From CACKLF01 sp002725175 (lineage in GTDB: Bacteria; Pseudomonadota; Alphaproteobacteria; Rhodobacterales; Rhodobacteraceae): DNA of 6,095 nt. Under the pieces are notes generated by a model. That model was not told the origin of the DNA. It made no database searches and worked only from the letters and a program-made list of their open reading frames with translations. Numbering within the stretch: the first letter of the stretch is position 1; each line of letters begins with the position of its first letter. Below are positions 1 to 5,646 of the stretch, piece by piece. A program made the position numbers and the translations under genes. Location of the stretch: assembly GCA_002725175.2 (NCBI GenBank), contig PBQX02000107.1:1-6095 (forward strand), in the 5' to 3' direction.

Positions 1-79
1 CTGTATCTCCCAAGAGAACTGAATTAAGCGAAATACATGCTCGTAGAACAAGTGATGTTTTTGTTTGTTCTGTTTGACC

Positions 80-583
80 CTATTTTCTAATGGCGTGATC
101 TGAAACAACCGCGAGGAGCGAGCGGGAGTGAGCGGCGAGCGGGGAGGTTTTCTTTGTATCAGAAACACCTTGTACTTCACCATCTCTCATAACAGTTACT
201 CGATCAGATATTTCCATAACTTCTCTTAATTTATGCGTTATGAATATTACTGTTTTGCCTTCATCAACAAGACTTCTAATTACCTGAAAAAGCTCATCTG
301 TTTCCTGGGGTGTTAATACTGCTGTTGGCTCATCTAATATTAAAATATCAGCGTTCCTGTATAGAGTTTTTAAAATTTCAGTTCTTTGTTGAACTCCAAC
401 TGAAGCATCTATCATTCGTAAATTTGGGTCAACATCTAAGCCATATTTTTTAGCAATTTCTGAAACATCTTTATTTAATTTATCCCAATTAATCAAACCA
501 TTTGAGCCCCTTGGCTCGTCTCCTAGGCCTATATTTTCAGCCGCAGTGAATGAAGAGACTAGATGAAATTCTTGATGAACCAT
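80..583 (-). pseudogene. ABC nucleoside-type importer ATPase, downstream part of a broken gene (Q-loop to H-loop of the first nucleotide-binding domain)
   Basis: This continues, in the same frame, the ATPase fragment at 584-844 after one stop codon. It opens with the Q-loop MVHQEF (Q at residue 4) and then carries the signature SVGVQQ (61-66), Walker B LILDEP (81-86, catalytic E85), the D-loop area and the H-loop H117 in FITHKL. VGVQQR and DEPTAVLTPQE are typical of ATPases that serve BMP-family nucleoside importers and the related sugar importers. The first signature position is Ala rather than the usual Leu. Family members have about 500 residues and two ATPase domains. Here homology stops near residue 147, at a GC-rich repeat block, and a TAG ends the frame at 80-82. 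I see no second domain in any frame of the remaining bases. The ATG at 583 directly follows the TGA and has no ribosome binding site of its own, so this is unlikely to be an independent gene. It may be a pseudogene or a sequence error. Confidence 0.8.
109..147. repeat. GC-rich, purine-biased short repeat block inside the ATPase frame
   Basis: This 39-bp stretch has 31 G or C bases (about 79%) in an otherwise AT-rich window, and its plus strand is nearly all G, A and C with one T. It contains three imperfect copies of GYGAGCGGS: 118-126, 128-136 and 135-143, the first and third identical over nine bases. It is flanked by near-direct repeats, ATCTGAAACAACC at 98-110 and ATCAGAAACACC at 158-169. 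On the minus strand it encodes SPLAAHSRSLLAV, where the ATPase family is expected to continue towards a LMVGR-like segment. It may be an inserted repeat, a clone junction or low-quality sequence; these cannot be told apart here. Confidence 0.6.
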
Positions 584-586
584 TCA
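584..586 (-). other. In-frame TGA replacing a conserved glycine codon in the ATPase
   Basis: The codon lies between LGI and MVHQ, where this family has Gly. Plus-strand base 586 is A; a C there would give GGA. The TGA is immediately followed by ATG (TGAATG), so ribosomes might restart, but this would separate the Walker A motif from the rest of the ATP site. About 1,660 codons in the other four genes contain no in-frame TGA, which argues against a genetic code with UGA as glycine. Confidence 0.85.
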
Positions 587-844
587 AATACCGAGCTTGA
601 TAGCTGTATAAACTTTATTTATTTCAACTAAATCCCCGTTAACAAAAACTTCTCCTTCGTCCGGTTGTTCAATTCCATAAAGAATTTTCATAAGAGTTGA
701 TTTTCCAGCACCATTTTCCCCAACAAGTGCATGAATCTCACCCTTGTTTACTGTAAAGTCAACTGATTTGTTTGCTACTACGCCAGGGTAAGATTTTGTT
801 ATTCCCTTAACTTCAATAGCTAGTTCTTTTTGTTTTTTATTCAT
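584..844 (-). pseudogene. ABC nucleoside-type importer ATPase, N-terminal part of the same broken gene (Walker A)
   Basis: This is the start of a cytoplasmic ATPase that would power nucleoside (or less likely sugar) import. The 86 residues begin with the usual ELAIEVKGITKSYPGVVAN lead and hold the Walker A motif GENGAGKST (42-50), followed by MKILYGIEQPDEGEVFVNG. They end at LGI followed by TGA (584-586). Relatives read LGIGMVHQ here, so the stop replaces one glycine, and a single base change (GGA to TGA) explains it. The next codons resume the family sequence in frame, so nothing is missing or shifted. The start at 844 fits the family's N-terminal length. It has no Shine-Dalgarno sequence; the AT-rich TATATT just upstream might be a -10 element for a leaderless start, but this is weak. 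The gene follows the binding-protein gene by 64 bp, with a terminator between them. BMP transporter operons usually place the two permease genes next, which would lie outside the window. Confidence 0.82.
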
Positions 845-858
845 AAGAAATATAAGTT

Positions 859-899
859 TAAAAAAATTTCTTAGCCCGAAATAAATCGGGCTAAGAAAT
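859..899 (-). terminator. Intrinsic terminator between the binding-protein and ATPase genes
   Basis: A perfect 14-bp inverted repeat (arms 866-879 and 886-899, core TTAGCCCGA/TCGGGCTAA) encloses a 6-base AATAAA loop. Read on the minus strand, the stem is followed by a run of seven T's (plus-strand A's at 860-866). It begins 10 bases after the stop codon of the lipoprotein gene. The plus-strand side lacks a T tract, so it should act on the minus strand only. Since the ATPase starts just beyond it, partial readthrough would give more binding protein than transporter, and the hairpin would also protect the 3' end of the upstream mRNA. Confidence 0.85.
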
Positions 900-908
900 A
901 ATCAAATT

Positions 909-2036
909 TTAGCCACCGGCAGTTACGTCGGTAACAACAATCTCGCCAGAGACAATCTTTGCACGAACTTCTTTCACTTCTTCAAGAAGTGCAGGAATCT
1001 GTGCAACCATATCTGCTGGTCCTGTTTCTGAGAAGAGATTTGTTTCATCTACAATCCATGTAGCTCCTACAAAGTTCTCAGCTAATCCATAGCTAGCAAT
1101 ATTTGTGAAGACAACGCCTTCAGCAGCAATTGTATCTTGAATTACTTTATATACAGACTTGTCCACACCTTTCATCATTGATGTGATCATTGTGCCTGGT
1201 TGTATGTAATCTTGATTTGAGTCAACGCCAACAGCATAATTGCCTGTTTCAGCAGCTGCTTCGTATGCACCGTCTCCAGTAGCACCACCAGCCGCAAAAA
1301 TAACGTCAGCTCCATCTTCAAAACAACTTAGACCGATTTCTTTTCCTTTTGCAGGATCTCCCCAGCTACCAGCGTAACCAGTACAGAATTCTACATCAGG
1401 ATTAGCATATGTTGCTCCTTCTTCCCAACCAGTTTGGAACTTTCTAATGATAGGAACATCCATTCCTCCCATGAAAGCAACCTTTCCTGTCTTAGAAAGT
1501 TTTGCAGCAATATATCCTACTTCGAAAGATCCTTCATGCTCTTTGAACACAATGTTTGCAACATTTGGTACTAAATTACCATCTGCGTCAGTAACAACCA
1601 TATCAACAATAGCGAATTGAATATCAGGGTTAGCTTGAGCAGCTTCTAATATTCTTCCAGCTTCTGAGAAGCTAATACCAATGATAAGGTCTTTACCGTC
1701 AGCAATAAAGTTAGCATATGCTTGTGCTCTTTCAGCTTCTTCGGCTTCTATAAAGTCACCTTCGATTGGAAGATCAGCAACAGCCATATCGAATCCTCTT
1801 TTAGCAGAATCCATGAATGATCTATCACCAAGTGCTCCGACAACCAAACCAACTTTTAATTTCTTTTCTTCCGGTGCTGGTGCAGCTGTCGTCGCTGGAG
1901 AGTCTAAAGTCTCTGCAGGTTCATCAGCTACTACTTCTGTCTCAGTTGTTGATGTATCAGATCCGCCACCACAGGCAGACAACACCATCAAAAGAGATAA
2001 CACTAGAAAGAAAGATTTTTTCTTAGTAGTTATCAT
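909..2036 (-). CDS. BMP/PnrA-family substrate-binding lipoprotein, probably nucleoside-specific
   Basis: This is the extracytoplasmic binding protein of an ABC importer; characterised relatives (TmpC/PnrA, BmpA, the binding protein of the YufO-type system) bind purine or other nucleosides. The 375 residues start with a lipoprotein signal: KKK at 5-7, a hydrophobic stretch, and the lipobox LSAC (19-22) with Cys22 as the lipidated residue. An acidic Ser/Thr/Ala/Pro-rich tether (about 23-58) precedes the two-lobed domain (about 59-365). Family landmarks are GALGDRSFMDSAKRGFD (67-83), the AIVD aspartate (D145), HEGSFEVGYIAA (167-178), GGMDVPIIRKFQTGW (190-204), GGATGDGAYEAA (250-261), GVDSNQDY (270-277, D272) and TSMMKG (285-290, K289). 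D145, D272 and K289 sit where the treponemal protein contacts the nucleoside, by recalled motif position rather than alignment. The start has a good AAGGAG site. The neighbouring nucleoside hydrolase and ATPase support nucleoside uptake. The exact nucleoside cannot be read from sequence. Confidence 0.93.
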   Translation of the reverse strand: MITTKKKSFFLVLSLLMVLSACGGGSDTSTTETEVVADEPAETLDSPATTAAPAPEEKKLKVGLVVGALGDRSFMDSAKRGFDMAVADLPIEGDFIEAEEAERAQAYANFIADGKDLIIGISFSEAGRILEAAQANPDIQFAIVDMVVTDADGNLVPNVANIVFKEHEGSFEVGYIAAKLSKTGKVAFMGGMDVPIIRKFQTGWEEGATYANPDVEFCTGYAGSWGDPAKGKEIGLSCFEDGADVIFAAGGATGDGAYEAAAETGNYAVGVDSNQDYIQPGTMITSMMKGVDKSVYKVIQDTIAAEGVVFTNIASYGLAENFVGATWIVDETNLFSETGPADMVAQIPALLEEVKEVRAKIVSGEIVVTDVTAGG

Positions 2037-2045
2037 CTATCCTTA

Positions 2046-2051
2046 CTCCTT
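2046..2051 (-). promoter_or_regulatory. Shine-Dalgarno sequence AAGGAG of the binding-protein gene
   Basis: AAGGAG lies nine bases before the ATG at 2036 and fixes that start. It is the only strong ribosome binding site seen for any gene start in this window, which fits a highly translated binding protein. Confidence 0.75.
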
Positions 2052-2068
2052 CTTTATTTAAATAAAGA
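2051..2068. promoter_or_regulatory. 18-bp perfect palindrome in the leader of the binding-protein gene (possible operator)
   Basis: TCTTTATTTAAATAAAGA is its own reverse complement and abuts the AAGGAG ribosome binding site, overlapping it by one base. It lies in the 96-bp gap between the hydrolase and lipoprotein genes, which also has AT-rich, -10-like hexamers upstream (TATAAA region around 2080-2095) and no clear terminator. A dimeric repressor could bind here to control nucleoside uptake. It could instead be chance symmetry in AT-rich DNA. As RNA it would form only a weak A-U stem with essentially no loop. Confidence 0.4.
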
Positions 2069-2132
2069 TACTTTTCTTATTTTATATCAATTATTTATAA
2101 GTGTCGGATGGAATGGGATTAAAAATTTGAAT

Positions 2133-3065
2133 TTATGAGAGTAACTCTGAAGTTTTTGTTATTATCGAAAATAATTTTTCATCATCGACCTTATTCATCC
2201 AATGGACATTAGCATCACGTCCAGAAATATTATTAACATCAACCACTGTTTGGCCAACTGTTAACTCTGACTGAGTTTCTACCTCTACATTTACAATCTC
2301 TCCTGTTGTAAGAGTCTCATCTACTAAATATGCTGTAACAAAAGCATCGTGCACAGGTGTCCCATCTGGAAATTTTTCTTTAACTATGTCTACATCTAGT
2401 AGTGAACCCATCAATCCTGAAAGTAATTTTCCTGTTTCGGAACCTGTTGCAACAATTTTTTCTATTCTTTCTTTTGTTGAAATTGCTTGGTGTGTAACAT
2501 CAAGTCCCATCATGACTAAAGGGATTCCAGAACTTAACACTATATCTGCTGCTTCAGGGTCTACTAAGATATTGAACTCGGCAACTGGTGTATGGTTTCC
2601 CATTCCAGCACCACCACCCATAAATACAATCTTTTCTATATTATCTTTTACATTGGGAAAGTCTCTTATAAGCTTTCCTATATTTGTCATGGGACCAAGA
2701 ACTGCTAAAGTAACTTTTTCTTTCGTGTTCTCAAGTGTTTCTCTTAGATAATCTACTGCACCTAAGCTCTCTTCTGACTTTGAAGGTTCAGGAAAAGGAA
2801 CAAAATTTAACCCATCAGTTCCGTGAACCCATTCGGCTGTCTCGAGCTCTCTAACTAGTGGTTGCGCCTCACCTTCATACACTGGAATCTTATTTCTCTT
2901 TGCGTGCTCTAATATCCTTAATGCATTTCTAGTCCCGACATCTACCTTAACATTTCCAGCAACGGTTGTTATACCCAAGAGTTGTTCGTCTGTAAAGTGT
3001 GCTAATGCTATAAGTATTGCAACTGCATCATCAGTGCCTGGGTCAGTATCAATTATTATTTTCAT
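2133..3065 (-). CDS. Inosine/uridine-preferring nucleoside hydrolase (ribohydrolase)
   Basis: This cytoplasmic enzyme hydrolyses the N-glycosidic bond of ribonucleosides to give free base and ribose. The 310 residues match the usual family length. The N-terminus has the calcium and ribose signature DTDPGTDDA (6-14): D6, D8 and D13 are the expected calcium ligands and D8 the likely general base. Other family marks are AGNV (36-39), HGTDGL (81-86), LGPMTN (123-128), VFMGGG (147-152), EFNILVDPEAA (163-173) with the ribose-binding E163 and N165, and HDA (239-241) with the leaving-group histidine H239 and calcium ligand D240. All key residues are present, so it should be active. Whether it prefers purine or pyrimidine nucleosides is not evident. 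It starts 20 bp after the clpC stop without a Shine-Dalgarno sequence and is followed 96 bp later by the binding-protein gene, so it most likely processes the imported nucleosides. Confidence 0.94.
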   Translation of the reverse strand: MKIIIDTDPGTDDAVAILIALAHFTDEQLLGITTVAGNVKVDVGTRNALRILEHAKRNKIPVYEGEAQPLVRELETAEWVHGTDGLNFVPFPEPSKSEESLGAVDYLRETLENTKEKVTLAVLGPMTNIGKLIRDFPNVKDNIEKIVFMGGGAGMGNHTPVAEFNILVDPEAADIVLSSGIPLVMMGLDVTHQAISTKERIEKIVATGSETGKLLSGLMGSLLDVDIVKEKFPDGTPVHDAFVTAYLVDETLTTGEIVNVEVETQSELTVGQTVVDVNNISGRDANVHWMNKVDDEKLFSIITKTSELLS

Positions 3066-3075
3066 AAAGTTTTAT

Positions 3076-3081
3076 ATTATA
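3076..3081 (-). promoter_or_regulatory. Possible -10 element (TATAAT) for the nucleoside hydrolase gene
   Basis: TATAAT ends ten bases before the ATG at 3065; the overlapping TAATAT ends eight bases before it. With no Shine-Dalgarno sequence in the 20-bp gap behind clpC, a leaderless or near-leaderless transcript is possible, alongside readthrough from clpC. The gap is almost entirely A and T, so the match could be chance. Confidence 0.3.
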
Positions 3082-3085
3082 AATT

Positions 3086-5566
3086 TTATGATTCAGTATC
3101 TACAAAGTCAACTTGGGGTTCGTTTGGAGCCTCAACAGCTTCAAATTCCAATGTACCTTCTTTTTCATCTAGTGAAACTATTATCGTTGATCCNGCTTTA
3201 TATTTTCCTTTTAATAGTTCTTCAGAAAGTGGNTCTTCTAAAAGTCTCTGTATTGACCTTCTCAAAGGTCGNGCGCCAAACTCTTTGTTNTAACCTTCAG
3301 TTGCTAAGTGTTGTTTAGCTTCATCTGAGAGTACAATTTCTAAATCAGAATTCTTTAACTGTTTATGAACTCTATCAAGCATAAGGTCAACTATCTCTTT
3401 GACTTCATCAAGGGTTAGCTCATGAAATACAATAGTTTCATCAATTCTATTTAGGAACTCTGGTTTAAAGTATCTCTTAAGTTCTTCATTAACTTTTGAT
3501 TTCATTTTATCGTAAGAGCCTGCGTCGTCTAGATTGCTAAAACCAATATTTTTACTTAAATCTTTTGTCCCAAGATTAGAAGTCATAATAATTACAGTAT
3601 TTTTAAAATCTACTGTTCTACCTTGAGCATCAGTTAGCCTTCCGTCTTCAAGAATTTGTAAAAGCGTGTTAAATACATCAGGATGTGCTTTTTCAACCTC
3701 ATCCAATAAAACAACACTAAATGGTTTTCTTCTTACGGCCTCTGTTAGCTGTCCGCCCTCATCGTAGCCAACATATCCAGGAGGAGAACCAATAAGCCTA
3801 CTGACAGTATGTTTTTCCATATATTCTGACATATCAATTTGTATTAATGAATCTTCGTCTCCAAATAAAAATTCAGCCAATGCCTTCGCTGTTTCAGTTT
3901 TCCCAACACCTGAAGGGCCTAGGAATATAAATGATCCGGATGGTCTTTTAGGATCTTTTAGTCCTGATCTTGTTCTTCTAATTGCTTTAGATACTGCTGT
4001 TATTCCCTCTTCCTGACCAATGATTCTCTTATGAAGCTCTTGCTCCATTTCAAGTAATCTAGCTGTCTCTTCTTGAGTCAACCTATGTACTGGAATGCCA
4101 GTCCATTGTGCTAAAACTTCTGCTATTTCCTCTTCATCAATAACCATTTCTACATCTGATGAAGAAACATCATCTAAAGTATCTATTTCCTCTAAAACTA
4201 ATTTTTCCTGGTCTCTAATTTGTGCTGCTTTCTCAAAAAGCTGTGAGTGAACTGCATCAATTTTTTGTTCTCTTAAGTTTTTTAATTTATCAGAGAATTC
4301 TTTTTGATCCCCATCAAGAGGTTTCTTGTAGACTCTCATCCTGCTTCCTGCCTCATCAATCAAGTCAATTGCTTTATCTGGTAAAAATCTATCTGAAATA
4401 TATCGATCAGCCATATTTACTGCTGAGACAATAGCTTGGTCTGTAAATCTTACGCCATGATGAACTTCATATCTATCTTTCAATCCATCTAATATTTCTA
4501 TAGCATCTGAAAGGTTTGGCTCATCAACTTTTACTGATTGAAATCTTCTTTCTAATGCAGCATCTTTTTCAAAATGCTTTCTAAATTCTTCCAAAGTTGT
4601 AGCACCAACAGTCTGGAGCTCTCCTCTAGCAAGCATCGGCTTGAGAATAGATGCGGCATCAATGGCTCCCTCTGCAGCACCTGCCCCAACTAAAGTATGA
4701 ATCTCGTCAATAAAAAGAACGATGTCTCCTCTTGTTTTAATTTCTTTTAATACCTTCTTTAATCTTTCTTCAAAATCTCCTCTATACCTTGAGCCTGCAA
4801 CTAATGCTGATAAATCTAATGTATAAATTTGCTTACCTTGAAGTGTTGAAGGTATGTCTCCAGAAATAATCTTTTGAGCTAACCCCTCTACAATAGCTGT
4901 CTTACCAACTCCCGGTTCGCCGATAAGAACAGGGTTGTTTTTAGTTCTTCTTGATAGAATTTGCATAACTCTTTCAATTTCAGTTGTCCTTCCAATGACT
5001 GGGTCTAATTTTCCTTCTTTAGCCATTCTTGTTAAGTTTCGTCCAAATTGATCTAAAATTGCAGAACCAGTTCCAGAACCAGGTCTTTCTCTACCTCCGG
5101 TAGAAGCAGCTTGTGGTTTCTTTCCTTCATCAGAATTAGAAATTAATTTAATTACTGTTTGTCTTACTTGTGATAATTCTGCTCCTAATTTTTTCAAGAC
5201 TTGAGCTGCTACACCTTCTCCTTCTCTAATTAGACCTAATAAAATATGTTCTGTGCCAATATAGTTGTGACCTAATTGAAGTGCTTCTCTAAGTGAAAGT
5301 TCTAATACTTTTTTTGCTCTTGGTGTAAACGGAATATGCCCACTTGGAGACTGCTGTCCTTCTCCTATAATTTCAACAACTTCAGACCTTACACTCTCAA
5401 TGTTAATATTTAGTTCTTCAAGTGCTTTGGCTGCATGACCTTCTCCTTCTTGGATAAGTCCAAGTAAAATATGTTCTGTGCCAATATAGTTGTGATTTAG
5501 ACGTCTTGCCTCTTCTTGTGCAAGTACAACCACTCTACGTGCTCTATCAGTAAATCTCTCAAACAT
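3086..5566 (-). CDS. clpC: ATP-dependent Clp protease ATP-binding subunit ClpC
   Basis: This is an AAA+ unfoldase that feeds proteins into the ClpP protease in the cytoplasm. Domains over 826 residues: two Clp_N repeats (about 1-145, each with GTEHILLGLI, at 29-38 and 104-113), a Gly/Ser-rich linker (148-168), AAA+ domain 1 with Walker A GEPGVGKT (216-223), Walker B D287/E288, pore YRG (261-263) and arginines R340/R341, then a UVR-containing coiled-coil middle domain (about 415-465). AAA+ domain 2 has Walker A GPSGVGKT (550-557), Walker B D622/E623, pore GYVG (597-600), sensor N664, R707 and sensor-2 RPLRR (766-770). The ClpP-docking tripeptide IGF is at 674-676. The UVR region and short middle domain separate it from ClpB. 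Four ambiguous bases (3194, 3233, 3272, 3290) hit the C-terminus: two fall in GCN codons and are Ala whatever the base, one gives Asp or Glu, and one TAN must be Tyr (expected in GYNKEFG) unless it is a stop. No Shine-Dalgarno sequence precedes the start. Confidence 0.97.
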   Translation of the reverse strand: MFERFTDRARRVVVLAQEEARRLNHNYIGTEHILLGLIQEGEGHAAKALEELNINIESVRSEVVEIIGEGQQSPSGHIPFTPRAKKVLELSLREALQLGHNYIGTEHILLGLIREGEGVAAQVLKKLGAELSQVRQTVIKLISNSDEGKKPQAASTGGRERPGSGTGSAILDQFGRNLTRMAKEGKLDPVIGRTTEIERVMQILSRRTKNNPVLIGEPGVGKTAIVEGLAQKIISGDIPSTLQGKQIYTLDLSALVAGSRYRGDFEERLKKVLKEIKTRGDIVLFIDEIHTLVGAGAAEGAIDAASILKPMLARGELQTVGATTLEEFRKHFEKDAALERRFQSVKVDEPNLSDAIEILDGLKDRYEVHHGVRFTDQAIVSAVNMADRYISDRFLPDKAIDLIDEAGSRMRVYKKPLDGDQKEFSDKLKNLREQKIDAVHSQLFEKAAQIRDQEKLVLEEIDTLDDVSSSDVEMVIDEEEIAEVLAQWTGIPVHRLTQEETARLLEMEQELHKRIIGQEEGITAVSKAIRRTRSGLKDPKRPSGSFIFLGPSGVGKTETAKALAEFLFGDEDSLIQIDMSEYMEKHTVSRLIGSPPGYVGYDEGGQLTEAVRRKPFSVVLLDEVEKAHPDVFNTLLQILEDGRLTDAQGRTVDFKNTVIIMTSNLGTKDLSKNIGFSNLDDAGSYDKMKSKVNEELKRYFKPEFLNRIDETIVFHELTLDEVKEIVDLMLDRVHKQLKNSDLEIVLSDEAKQHLATEGXNKEFGXRPLRRSIQRLLEXPLSEELLKGKYKXGSTIIVSLDEKEGTLEFEAVEAPNEPQVDFVDTES

Positions 5567-5572
5567 ATCACT

Positions 5573-5578
5573 ATATTA
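5573..5578 (-). promoter_or_regulatory. Candidate -10 element (TAATAT) for leaderless clpC
   Basis: TAATAT occupies -12 to -7 relative to the clpC ATG, the spacing expected if transcription starts at the A of the start codon. No Shine-Dalgarno sequence is present between it and the ATG. It lies in TCTTATTAATAT, whose first seven bases recur before the divergent gene. I found neither a clear -35 element nor an HspR (HAIR) or CIRCE operator nearby. Confidence 0.4.
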
Positions 5579-5633
5579 ATAAGACTTTGTTTATACATCT
5601 AAATCAAAATTCCAACTATTTATTGAAATCTCT

Positions 5634-5639
5634 TATTCT
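5634..5639 (+). promoter_or_regulatory. Candidate -10 element (TATTCT) for the leaderless polyprenyl synthase gene
   Basis: TATTCT fits the TAnnnT form and ends seven bases before the ATG at 5647, which would place the transcription start at the ATG itself. The start has no Shine-Dalgarno sequence. The element lies within TCTTATTCT, whose TCTTATT is mirrored in front of clpC at 5578-5584 on the other strand. No convincing -35 element is visible. Confidence 0.4.
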
Positions 5640-5646
5640 TGTATAT

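Noticed and set aside
584..586. UGA read as glycine (genetic code 25, as in Gracilibacteria and SR1/Absconditabacteria)
   Set aside because: It fits this one codon perfectly, but the other four genes (about 1,660 codons, many glycines) contain no in-frame TGA and use GGN throughout. The protein families also point to an actinobacterium rather than those lineages.
886..908. Terminator hairpin acting on the plus strand as well
   Set aside because: The sequence after the stem on the plus strand lacks a T run, and no plus-strand gene ends nearby.
1681..2061. Plus-strand open frames opposite the lipoprotein gene (1681-2061 and 1817-2026)
   Set aside because: They are antisense shadows of a well-supported gene; the translations are low-complexity Ser/Ala or Leu/Gln-rich with no recognisable domain.
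2386..2751. Plus-strand open frame opposite the nucleoside hydrolase
   Set aside because: It is antisense to a complete enzyme with all catalytic residues and shows no family resemblance of its own.
3034..3318. Plus-strand open frame across the clpC/hydrolase junction
   Set aside because: It is a Leu-rich shadow frame over two real gene ends and contains ambiguous bases; there is no sign of coding.
4222..4434. Plus-strand open frame inside clpC
   Set aside because: It is a short antisense frame over the conserved ClpC middle domain, with no independent evidence.
3086..5566. Identification as ClpB disaggregase or ClpA
   Set aside because: The UVR-type short middle domain, the two ClpC-type N-terminal repeats and the IGF ClpP-docking loop point to ClpC.
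5567..5646. HspR (HAIR) or CIRCE heat-shock operator before clpC
   Set aside because: ACTCAAA at 5651-5657 is only half of a HAIR-like element, lies inside the divergent gene and has no CTTGAGT partner; no CIRCE repeat is present.
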